This document shows, one piece after another, positions 1 through 4,768 of a stretch of DNA of 5,955 nucleotides. Where the stretch lies: the NCBI GenBank assembly GCA_001771235.1, contig METF01000321.1, positions 1-5,955 on the forward strand, given 5' to 3'. Below the pieces are notes generated by a model, which was not told the origin of the DNA, ran no database searches, and saw only the letters and a list, made by a program, of their open reading frames with translations. The translations under genes were made by a program, and so were the position numbers. This DNA comes from Candidatus Zhuqueibacterota bacterium RBG_16_48_16 (lineage in GTDB: Bacteria > Zhuqueibacterota > Zhuqueibacteria > Residuimicrobiales > Sediminimicrobiaceae). Position 1 is the stretch's first letter. Each line of letters begins with the position of its first letter.

Positions 1-60
1 GGCAGGTTGTATTATGAGTTGCCGAATGGTAATATAACATACAAAGACCCATTCGTTTAA
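1..60 (+). CDS. Possible 3' end of an upstream gene (partial, unrecognised)
   Basis: Frame 1 is open from the window edge to a TAA at 58-60, giving a 19-residue tail that ends in YKDPFV. No family can be recognised from so short a piece. The other two + frames hit stops within about 40 bases, which is weak support only. It could equally be non-coding sequence that happens to be open. Confidence 0.2.
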   Translation, partial: GRLYYELPNGNITYKDPFV

Positions 61-94
61 TTCTGCCTTTGTCAGTCTATTTCAAATAAACTTC

Positions 95-157
95 CGTAGG
101 GCGGAGAGACTATCCCACCTTCCCATATTTCCCTTATTCATTGCAGAAGAGTGAATT
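95..157 (+). repeat. 63-bp direct repeat, copy A (RAYT element 5' flank)
   Basis: This stretch aligns without gaps to 1147-1209, with 54 of 63 bases identical by my count. The best-conserved block is a 20-base identical core at 118-137 (CCTTCCCATATTTCCCTTAT). Copy A ends 6 bases before the ATG of a RAYT remnant, so it is probably the conserved 5' non-coding flank of that transposase element. Both copies are in the same orientation. Confidence 0.8.
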
Positions 158-266
158 CATCTTATGCCTAACTATCGCCGAGTTTTTGTTCCTGGGGGAA
201 CATTCTTTTTTACTGTTGTTACTTTTGATCGGCGCCCTTTCCTGGCCTCTGATCTGTCTCCTGATG

Positions 267-288
267 GCCCAGGATTTCCATCCTGGGC
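267..288. repeat. REP-like hairpin 1 (loop TTTCCA)
   Basis: A perfect 9-bp inverted repeat, GCCCAGGAT and ATCCTGGGC, is separated by TTCC. Written from the closing pairs, the top of the hairpin reads GGATTTCCATCC. It starts just where the transposase similarity ends. There is no T-run after it, so it is not a terminator. Its arms differ from the neighbouring hairpins while the loop is shared, as in REP/BIME-type palindromes that accompany RAYT genes. Confidence 0.6.
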
Positions 289-302
289 GTTGCCGTGGAT
301 TG

Positions 303-320
303 TGGGGTTTCCAGCCCCCA
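303..320. repeat. Short hairpin 2 (loop contains TTTCCA)
   Basis: TGGGG at 303-307 can pair with CCCCA at 316-320, and a shifted pairing of GGGG with 315-318 is also possible. The loop contains TTTCCA, the same six bases as in hairpin 1. The stem is short, so on its own this would be weak. Its value is as a second member of the cluster. Confidence 0.4.
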
Positions 321-375
321 TTTGAGCTCAAGAAAATGATAGTGTCATTCGAATTCATCCTGAGAGAATAGAATA

Positions 376-397
376 AGTAGGGCCAGAAGCCCTTACT
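376..397. repeat. Hairpin 3 (AGGGC/GCCCT stem)
   Basis: AGGGC at 379-383 pairs with GCCCT at 389-393 around a CAGAA loop. AGT at 376-378 can extend the stem with ACT at 395-397 across one bulged T. The loop is not TTTCCA. It lies in the same cluster of palindromes and is not followed by a T-run. Confidence 0.4.
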
Positions 398-403
398 ATC
401 CAA

Positions 404-428
404 CGACCTGGATTGGAAATCCAGGTCG
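404..428. repeat. REP-like hairpin 4, perfect 11-bp stem
   Basis: CGACCTGGATT at 404-414 is exactly complementary to AATCCAGGTCG at 418-428, with the 3-base loop GGA. On the - strand the top reads GGATTTCCAATCC, so it carries the TTTCCA loop of hairpins 1 and 2 in the opposite orientation. An 11-bp perfect stem is unlikely by chance at this length. No T-run follows, and no gene ends immediately upstream. Confidence 0.65.
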
Positions 429-483
429 ATCATGACCCCGACGATTTCGTGCGATTTGCAGTTTGGGCCGGCATTTTTCAAGA

Positions 484-512
484 TTGCATTTTTACAAGAT
501 GTGTTCTATATT
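484..512 (+). promoter_or_regulatory. Predicted sigma70-type promoter of the DUF4160/DUF2442 pair
   Basis: TTGCAT at 484-489 and TATATT at 507-512 are separated by exactly 17 bases. Each hexamer is close to the consensus (TTGACA, TATAAT). Transcription would start near 518-520, giving a leader of about 40 bases before the ATG at 560. The rest of 326-559 holds only the hairpins described above, and I see no gene in it on either strand. Confidence 0.6.
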
Positions 513-559
513 AGGTTTAAGCTTGCTCTTGGTAACGCAAACATAGAATTGGAGGTATC

Positions 560-819
560 ATGCCGGAGATCAGCCGTTTCTTTGGTATCATTATTCGAAT
601 GTATTTTGATGACCATCAGCCACCTCACTTTCACGCGGTTACGGCAATCATGAAGCACAGATCGTTATCAATCCAATCACTATTTTAAGCGGTAGTTTAC
701 CACATCGAGCTAAATCAATGGTTATTGAGTGGGCCGCCCTCCATCAACAAGAATTAATGCAGAACTGGGAGAGTTTGCGCAATGACCAGCCTGCTCAAAG
801 AATTGAGCCATTAGATTAG
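560..819 (+). pseudogene. DUF4160-family gene broken by a -1 frameshift
   Basis: From the ATG at 560 (GGAGG at 551-555) the protein reads MPEISRFFGIIIRMYFDD, followed by HQPPHFHA. This is the hallmark start of DUF4160 proteins: a buried beta strand followed by the His-rich HxPPHFHA motif. In frame, translation then continues as unrelated residues to a TAA at 686-688 (42 aa). Stepping back one base at about 640 restores the family: YGNHEAQIVINP, then a predicted helix containing EWAALHQQELMQNWE, and a C-terminal IEPLD ending at the TAG at 817-819. The restored length, about 86 residues, is normal for the family. The family usually has HFHARYG, so one base seems to have been lost between GCG and GTT (635-640). 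The sequence there is not a usual slippery heptamer, so decay or a sequencing error is more likely than programmed frameshifting. The biochemical function of DUF4160 is not established. It is often found beside DUF2442, as here. Confidence 0.85.
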
Positions 820-828
820 GAGATTGCT

Positions 829-1116
829 ATGTTTCCACGAATTACGAAGGTTCGTCATATTGAAAAGTATCGCCTGGAATTGACATTCACTAACGGGGAG
901 AAAGCAGAATTGGACTTTAGGAATCGAATTGTGGGACGTGGAGGGGTCTTTGCCCCGTTAGAGGATGTAGAATTCTTCAAGCAGGTGAAAGTTGATCACG
1001 AAATTGGTACGCTTGTTTGGCCGAATGAGGTAGATTTCTGTCCTGACGTGCTTTATGGTGAAGCGACAGGAAAACCATTGACTGTTCCTGAAATGGCAAC
1101 CGAGGGAATAGAGTGA
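829..1116 (+). CDS. DUF2442 domain protein
   Basis: This is an intact 95-residue protein that is almost wholly DUF2442. It has an N-terminal beta-hairpin with YRLELTFTNGEKAELDF at residues 14-30. A central helix segment, FAPLEDVEFFKQVKV, lies at 41-55. The family signature GTLVWPNEVDFCPDVLY lies at 60-76. It has no signal peptide or membrane segment, so it is presumably cytoplasmic. AGGAG at 818-822 overlaps the end of the DUF4160 stop codon and lies 6 bases before the ATG. Only 9 bases separate the two genes, so they form one transcription unit. The pair is commonly adjacent in bacteria and is suspected to be a toxin-antitoxin-like or regulatory module. That role is an inference, and no partner or reaction is known to me. 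The gene remains full-length although its upstream partner is frameshifted. Confidence 0.88.
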   Translation: MFPRITKVRHIEKYRLELTFTNGEKAELDFRNRIVGRGGVFAPLEDVEFFKQVKVDHEIGTLVWPNEVDFCPDVLYGEATGKPLTVPEMATEGIE

Positions 1117-1146
1117 TCATACCTGTCCAACATCATAACTGCAGTT

Positions 1147-1209
1147 CGTAGGGTAGGGATTCTATCCCGCCTTCCCATATTTCCCTTATGAATTGCAGAA
1201 GAGAGAATT
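1147..1209 (+). repeat. 63-bp direct repeat, copy B
   Basis: This is the second copy of the 95-157 sequence (54 of 63 identical), beginning 30 bases after the DUF2442 stop. Unlike copy A it contains a clean small palindrome, GGGAT-TCT-ATCCC at 1156-1168. It runs straight into codons for a transposase C-terminus instead of the transposase start. The last shared bases, GAATT, are also present in the transposase C-terminal coding sequence. A deletion between short GAATT matches could therefore have made the junction. Confidence 0.8.
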
Positions 1210-1373
1210 GGAGGTATAGCAGCGCGCGCACATATTTGAACGGTGAAGAAAATGATGTAAGAATCTGTATGGATCGGTTGTTTGATGATTGGTCAGGGCG
1301 ACAGCCCGGATTTATTGGACGCCCTGAGAAAGCTTCCCAGGGCGAGCAGAAGAGAGGGCAAGGGGTGGGCTGA
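1188..1373 (+). pseudogene. C-terminal remnant of an IS200-like/RAYT transposase fused to the 5' repeat
   Basis: The frame from the chance ATG at 1188 first translates the repeat (MNCRR). From base 1203 it reads ENWRYSSARTYLNGEENDVR, followed by a segment with CMDRLFDDW. The W-x-YSSAR-x-YL pattern is typical of the region just after the catalytic core near the C-terminus of IS200-like/RAYT transposases. In these proteins it follows the NPVKAGLV-type segment, which is absent here. Recognisable sequence ends near base 1300. The remaining codons to the TGA at 1371-1373 are Gly/Arg/Lys-rich and run through palindromic DNA. No HUH motif or catalytic Tyr remains, so it is an internally deleted, inactive derivative. 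It is probably not translated as a useful protein. Confidence 0.6.
1293..1344. repeat. Overlapping CAGGGCG/CGCCCTG palindromes
   Basis: TCAGGGCG at 1293-1300 is complementary to CGCCCTGA at 1320-1327. That same middle arm is complementary to CAGGGCG at 1338-1344 (7 bp, 11-base loop). A third option pairs GGGC at 1296-1299 with GCCC at 1304-1307. The arms thus give mutually exclusive hairpins. This is the position, just after a transposase 3' end, where RAYT-associated palindromes are expected. The following bases 1345-1490 are G- and C-run-rich and contain no gene that I can recognise. Confidence 0.5.
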
Positions 1374-1492
1374 TGGGAGGGCAACCCCCCACAGGTTCAG
1401 GATCTTCTGTAAAAACGGTTTTATATGGCACATACCGGCCACCCCTTGTTCTCTACTACTGGCAACAGATCTCTTGTCGTCCAAAAAAGATA

Positions 1493-1521
1493 TTGCAAAT
1501 CTATCAATATTTTTATATATT
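1493..1521 (+). promoter_or_regulatory. Predicted sigma70-type promoter of the rplM operon
   Basis: TTGCAA at 1493-1498 and TATATT at 1516-1521 are separated by 17 bases in an A+T-rich stretch. They would start transcription near 1527-1530 with a leader of under 30 bases before the GTG of rplM. No other promoter in 1374-1555 looks as good. It is nearly the same hexamer pair as at 484-512. Confidence 0.6.
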
Positions 1522-1555
1522 TCGCGGCTTTATATGTAACTGAAGGAGACTTGTA

Positions 1556-1984
1556 GTGAAAACTTTTTCACCAAAACCACAGGATATTGAGCATAAATGG
1601 TACGTCGTCGATGCAGACGGCGCAATTTTGGGTCGGCTGGCGGCGCGAATTGCTCACGTACTGCGCGGTAAACACAAACCCATTTTTGCACCTCACATCG
1701 ATTGCGGCGATTTTGTGGTAGTTTTAAATGCGGACAAAGTGCGTCTTACCGGCAGAAAAACAGACCAAAAAGTCTATTATCATCACTCGGGTTATCCCGG
1801 TGGATTTAAGGTTGTGCCCTTTGAAAGAATGCTGGCGAAGAGGCCGGAATTCATTTTAAGGAATGCCGTGCGCGGCATGCTGCCGAAAAACAGGTTGGGC
1901 CGCAAGATGTTAAAAAAGCTCAAGGTATATTTATCCGACGAGCATCCGCATAAGGCACAGCGACCGGAGCCTTTAGAGCTATAA
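1556..1984 (+). CDS. rplM: 50S ribosomal protein L13
   Basis: L13 is a primary, early-assembling 23S rRNA-binding protein of the large subunit. The 142 residues equal the length of the E. coli protein. Diagnostic features are the N-terminal KWYVVDADGAILGRLAA (14-30), GKHKPIFAPHIDCGDFVVV (38-56) and the HHSGYPGG turn (76-83). The family signature runs over residues 104-125, from AVRGMLPKNRLGRKM to the following KLKVY. The C-terminus (HPHKAQRPEPLEL) is also typical. Translation starts at a GTG with AAGGAG at 1543-1548, 7 bases upstream, and no ATG alternative fits the conserved N-terminus. It is the first gene of the operon and is followed after 38 bases by rpsI, its partner in nearly all bacteria. 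Confidence 0.98.
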   Translation: MKTFSPKPQDIEHKWYVVDADGAILGRLAARIAHVLRGKHKPIFAPHIDCGDFVVVLNADKVRLTGRKTDQKVYYHHSGYPGGFKVVPFERMLAKRPEFILRNAVRGMLPKNRLGRKMLKKLKVYLSDEHPHKAQRPEPLEL

Positions 1985-2022
1985 TTAAGTACACCGTTCC
2001 CTTATGGGCTATAGGAGAAAGA

Positions 2023-2415
2023 ATGAAAGGTACGAACTATGACGCAACCGGACGACGAAAGAATTCCATTGCCAACGTTCGTTTGACGCCGGGAAGCGGC
2101 ACATTTGAAGTGAACAAAAAAGACGTCCTGGATTATTTCAGACGCGAAACCCTCAAGATGGTGGTCGAACAGCCGCTGGAAGCGACCGAATCACTGGGAA
2201 AATACGATATTAAAGCGAGCGTAAAAGGCGGTGGCCTTAGCGGCCAGGCCGGTGCGCTGCTGTTAGGAATATCTCGGGCACTGATAAAAGCCGATGAAAA
2301 CCTTCGACCCATTCTCCGCAAAAACGGATTCCTGACAAGAGACCCGAGAATGGTCGAGCGGAAAAAATATGGTCAGCCCGGGGCAAGAAAGCGTTTTCAA
2401 TTTTCAAAACGTTAA
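2023..2415 (+). CDS. rpsI: 30S ribosomal protein S9
   Basis: S9 is a small-subunit head protein whose C-terminal tail reaches the P-site tRNA anticodon loop. The 130 residues match the E. coli length. The N-terminal ATGRRKNSIANVRLTPGSG (8-26) is typical. The S9 signature GGGLSGQAGALLLGISRAL lies at 69-87, DPRMVERKKYGQPGAR at 107-122, and the invariant FQFSKR tail at the end. That final Lys-Arg contacts tRNA in structurally known ribosomes. AGGAG at 2013-2017 lies 5 bases before the ATG. The 3' end is followed by a 118-base gap before rpsB, the longest within the operon. Confidence 0.98.
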   Translation: MKGTNYDATGRRKNSIANVRLTPGSGTFEVNKKDVLDYFRRETLKMVVEQPLEATESLGKYDIKASVKGGGLSGQAGALLLGISRALIKADENLRPILRKNGFLTRDPRMVERKKYGQPGARKRFQFSKR

Positions 2416-2533
2416 CAATAGACCCATATTTCAAACAACGACTCACATTCATTCCTTCACAAGGGGTGCCCTTTACGGGTTTTTGTGATAAAAAGGAAGA
2501 ATGGAGGATTAACCCCAAAGATTGGAGAACACG
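2416..2533 (+). promoter_or_regulatory. rpsB leader with alternative hairpins
   Basis: This 118-base gap has no gene. AAGGG at 2461-2465 can pair with CCCTT at 2469-2473 around a 3-base loop. The outer CACAA at 2458-2462 can instead pair with TTGTG at 2483-2487, enclosing a CCC/GGG stem at 2469-2471 and 2477-2479. These pairings exclude one another. GGGTT at 2477-2481 could also pair with AACCC at 2511-2515, close to the ribosome binding site. In several bacteria S2 represses its own mRNA through the rpsB leader, so a regulatory structure is plausible but unproven. I find no convincing promoter here. Confidence 0.35.
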
Positions 2534-3343
2534 ATGCCGGAGATTAACATTCAAAACCTGCTTTTAGCTGGTTGCCATTTTGGCCATATCACCCGACGTT
2601 GGAATCCAAAGATGAAAAAATACATCTTTATGGAACGAAATGGCATCCACATCATCGATCTCAATAAAACCGCACAACTCTTAACCCAAGCCACAGATGA
2701 AGTAAGCAGAATTACACGCCAGGGTGGGACCATACTTTTTGTCGGGACCAAAAAACAGGCCAAAGATATCATAAAGATAGAGGCCAACCGCTGCGGCATG
2801 CCTTATGTGACCGAAAGATGGCTGGGCGGCACGCTGACCAATTTCATCACCATCAAAAAAAGCATCAAGCGCCTTAAGAATCTTGAAAAAAAGGCCACCG
2901 ACGGAACTTATGACATGGTGTCTAAAAAAGAAATTCTCACCATCGAACGGGAAAAGGAAAAACTGGAAAGGGTGCTCGGCGGTATTCGCGACATGGCACA
3001 CCTGCCTGAATCACTCTATTTGGTTGATGCGAAAAAGGAAGACATTGCCATACGGGAAGCGAACCGACTTGGCATCCCGGTTATTGCAATTCTTGATACA
3101 AATTGCGATCCCGATCTCGTCGATTTTCCCATTCCGAGCAACGACGATGCCTTCAAAGCGATCAACCTGATCACTCATACCATTGCCGAGGCAGTTATCG
3201 AGGGCAAGGCCGGACAGACCGAATTTTCCGCAGCAGTTCAAAAAGAGGGCAATGAGAAAGAGGTTTCGGAATCGGGGAAAAAATATAAAGAGGAAGAATA
3301 CGCTACTGACGAAGAAATCAGGACTGAGCTCCGCGATCAATGA
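2534..3343 (+). CDS. rpsB: 30S ribosomal protein S2
   Basis: S2 binds late to the solvent side of the small subunit between head and body and helps recruit S1. The 269 residues include the N-terminal LLLAGCHFGHITRRWNPKMK (9-28), with Cys where many homologues have Val. They also include GIHIIDLNKT (37-46), ILFVGTKKQAKDII (67-80) and RWLGGTLTNF (95-104). Further on come LPESLYLVDAKKEDIAIREA (157-176) and the second S2 signature DPDLVDFPIPSNDDA (192-206). The charged coiled-coil insert is at about 107-150. The last 40 residues are an acidic/lysine-rich tail of variable sequence. I chose the ATG at 2534 because GGAG at 2524-2527 lies 6 bases upstream. An in-frame TTG at 2522 overlaps that site and is unlikely. 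It is followed by tsf after 16 bases, the classical S2/EF-Ts pairing. Confidence 0.98.
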   Translation: MPEINIQNLLLAGCHFGHITRRWNPKMKKYIFMERNGIHIIDLNKTAQLLTQATDEVSRITRQGGTILFVGTKKQAKDIIKIEANRCGMPYVTERWLGGTLTNFITIKKSIKRLKNLEKKATDGTYDMVSKKEILTIEREKEKLERVLGGIRDMAHLPESLYLVDAKKEDIAIREANRLGIPVIAILDTNCDPDLVDFPIPSNDDAFKAINLITHTIAEAVIEGKAGQTEFSAAVQKEGNEKEVSESGKKYKEEEYATDEEIRTELRDQ

Positions 3344-3359
3344 TTAAAGGAGAATGAGG

Positions 3360-3956
3360 ATGGCCATTACGGCAGCAGATGTAAAAAACTTGCGGGAACT
3401 GAGCGGCGCAGGCATGATGGATTGTAAAAGAGCGCTTGAAGAAGCCAACGGTAATTCGGAAAAAGCCATCGAAATACTTCGTAAAAAGGGGCTGCAAAAG
3501 GCTGAAAAGAAAGCAGGGCGCCAGACAAAAGAAGGGATTATTCAATCCTACATTCATCCCGGCAGTCGCCTCGGTGTTCTTGTCGAAATAAACTGTGAAA
3601 CCGATTTTGTCGCTCGCACGGATGAGTTTATCGAGTTTTCAAAAGATATAGCTATGCAAATCGCCGCGTCAAATCCGCTGGTAGTGGATCGCGAACAAGT
3701 CGATCCAAAAATAGTCGAAAAAGAAAAAGAGATATATCGAGGGCAAGCCACAACGCAGGGCATTCCGGAAAAAGTTCTGGATCGTTTTGTAACAGGGAAA
3801 CTGGAAAAATTTTACCAGGAAACCTGCCTGCTCGAACAGAGTTTTGTTAAAGATCCGAACAAGAGCGTGAAAGACCTGCTGCGCGAAAAGATTGCCAAAC
3901 TCGGCGAAAATATGAGCATAAAAAGATTTTCCCGTTTTCATTTGGGAGTAGAATGA
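3360..3956 (+). CDS. tsf: Elongation factor Ts (short form)
   Basis: EF-Ts is the guanine nucleotide exchange factor that releases GDP from EF-Tu. The N-terminal UBA-like domain (1-50) has the signature LRELSGAGMMDCKRALEE (11-28). The core domain has the second signature INCETDFVAR (77-86), including the TDFV motif that contacts the EF-Tu P-loop region. At 198 residues it is the short form, like that of Thermus, and lacks the second core repeat and coiled-coil insert of the 283-residue E. coli protein. The conserved IPEKVLDRFVTGKLEKFYQETCLLEQSFVKD block (135-165) is present. I chose the ATG at 3360 because GGAG at 3349-3352 is then 7 bases upstream. An in-frame ATG at 3354 would leave only 1 base. 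The chosen start gives the canonical MAITAADVK. Confidence 0.97.
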   Translation: MAITAADVKNLRELSGAGMMDCKRALEEANGNSEKAIEILRKKGLQKAEKKAGRQTKEGIIQSYIHPGSRLGVLVEINCETDFVARTDEFIEFSKDIAMQIAASNPLVVDREQVDPKIVEKEKEIYRGQATTQGIPEKVLDRFVTGKLEKFYQETCLLEQSFVKDPNKSVKDLLREKIAKLGENMSIKRFSRFHLGVE

Positions 3957-3965
3957 GTATAGGTA

Positions 3966-3992
3966 AAGCGAGACGCCCACATCGCTCTTTTC
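3966..3992 (+). other. Weak hairpin between tsf and pyrH
   Basis: AGCGA at 3967-3971 pairs with TCGCT at 3982-3986 around a 10-base loop and is followed by CTTTTCT. It has the outline of an intrinsic terminator but a short stem and an interrupted T-run. At most it would attenuate read-through to pyrH and frr. Confidence 0.3.
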
Positions 3993-4011
3993 TATTTGGG
4001 AAGTAGAAATT

Positions 4012-4767
4012 GTGGAAACACAAACGAGAGATAATCGACGAACAATGGCAAAACCTGTTTTTAAACGCGTTCTTCTCAAGCTCAGCGGCGAAGCGTTGAT
4101 GGGCGATACAAATCACCTGGGCATCGATCCCAAGACCGTAGACAAGATCAGTCGGGAAATCAGCGAAGTGGCCCTCATGGGCGTACAGATAGGGATCATT
4201 ATCGGTGGCGGCAATATTTTCCGGGGCCTTTCTGCCAGTGCCAGGGGAATGGACCGGGTGACCGGCGATTACATGGGAATGCTGGCGACTGTCATCAATG
4301 CCCTGGCGCTGCAAGATTATCTCGAACGTTATAATATCGAGACTCGCGTCATGACCGCTATTAAAATGGAGGAGCTGGCCGAGCCCTTCATACGCCGGAG
4401 AGCCATCGCGCATTTGGAGCGAAACATTATCGTCATATTTGGCGCCGGAACCGGCAATCCGTATTTTACCACAGATACAGCCGCAGCATTGAGAGCCATT
4501 GAAATTGAGGCGGATGCCATCCTCAAAGGAACCAAAGTAGACGGTGTATACGATAAGGATCCGGAGAAATTTTCCGATGCGGTAAAATTTGACAAACTCA
4601 CTCACATGGAAGTTGTGCGCAAAAGGTTAAAAGTGATGGATTCGACGGCGGTGACATTGTGTATGGAAAACAATTTGCCAATAATCGTGTTTAACCTCAC
4701 GACACACGGAAACTTGAAAAAAATCATTTTAGGCAAACATATAGGAACAAAAGTATACGGTGAGTGA
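4012..4767 (+). CDS. pyrH: Uridylate kinase (UMP kinase)
   Basis: The enzyme phosphorylates UMP to UDP with ATP in pyrimidine nucleotide synthesis. It is a hexameric amino-acid-kinase-fold enzyme unrelated to eukaryotic UMP/CMP kinases. Visible motifs are KRVLLKLSGEALMG (18-31, phosphate-binding Lys) and the glycine-rich IGIIIGGGNIFRG (60-72). MDRVTGDYMGMLATVINALALQD (80-102) follows. UMP and ATP sites continue in EPFIRRRAIAHLE (124-136) and GAGTGNPYFTTDTAAALRA (144-162), then GTKVDGVYDKDP (173-184). The GTG at 4012 gives 251 residues and has GGGAAG at 3998-4003, 8 bases upstream. The ATG at 4045 would start at the familiar MAKP and give 240 residues, but it lacks a well-placed Shine-Dalgarno. 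If the GTG is right, there is an unusual 11-residue polar N-terminal extension. The gene ends one base before the ATG of frr, which implies coupled translation. Confidence 0.96.
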   Translation: METQTRDNRRTMAKPVFKRVLLKLSGEALMGDTNHLGIDPKTVDKISREISEVALMGVQIGIIIGGGNIFRGLSASARGMDRVTGDYMGMLATVINALALQDYLERYNIETRVMTAIKMEELAEPFIRRRAIAHLERNIIVIFGAGTGNPYFTTDTAAALRAIEIEADAILKGTKVDGVYDKDPEKFSDAVKFDKLTHMEVVRKRLKVMDSTAVTLCMENNLPIIVFNLTTHGNLKKIILGKHIGTKVYGE

Positions 4768-4768
4768 C

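Larger units (their letters stand above)
164..325 (+). pseudogene. N-terminal remnant of a REP-associated tyrosine transposase (Y1/IS200-like)
   Basis: The reading frame from the ATG at 164 begins MPNYRRVFVPGGTFFFTVVT and continues with DRRPFLAS. This is the typical opening of RAYT proteins (TnpA_REP, Y1_Tnp fold): a basic start, an aromatic-rich first beta strand (TFFFTVVT) and an arginine-containing turn. Full-length relatives are roughly 150-230 residues and carry an HUH motif (two His around a hydrophobic) and a catalytic Tyr. None of these is present here. Similarity stops at about codon 28, near base 248. The remaining 25 codons, up to the TGA at 323-325, run through hairpin-forming DNA and look random. 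The remnant cannot be catalytic. Its 5' flank is the repeat that recurs at 1147. I infer that it is a 5' fragment left by deletion or replacement of the rest by palindromic DNA. Confidence 0.72.

Noticed and set aside
1..67. Foldback of GGCAG (1-5) with CTGCC (63-67) and CGAATGG (23-29) with CCATTCG (49-55), considered as an RNA gene or element end
   Set aside because: The stems are short with large unpaired loops, there is no tRNA-like anticodon or T-arm pattern, and nothing repeats it elsewhere in the window.
134..481. A 115-codon open frame on the - strand
   Set aside because: It overlaps the RAYT start, the hairpins and the repeat, has no recognisable domain or good ribosome binding site, and its opposite strand shows clear family similarity.
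635..642. Programmed -1 frameshifting in DUF4160
   Set aside because: The local sequence GCGGTTAC is not an X-XXY-YYZ slippery heptamer, and I see no strong stem-loop just downstream. Mutation or a sequencing error is simpler.
432..653. A 73-codon + strand open frame starting upstream of DUF4160
   Set aside because: It is in a different frame from the DUF4160 ATG at 560 and has no family character. The MPEISRFFG frame is the real one.
1..1555. CRISPR array or phage attachment site in the accessory region
   Set aside because: The only repeats are two 63-bp copies 1.05 kb apart plus hairpins. There is no regular repeat-spacer unit, cas gene, integrase or tRNA.
2392..2411. CGTTTT/AAAACG foldback at the end of rpsI as a terminator
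   Set aside because: The stem is A+T-rich and lies within the coding sequence and stop codon with no T-run after it. Composition alone explains it.
3847..4605. A 252-codon - strand open frame
   Set aside because: It is the antisense shadow of tsf and pyrH, whose + strand motifs are unmistakable.
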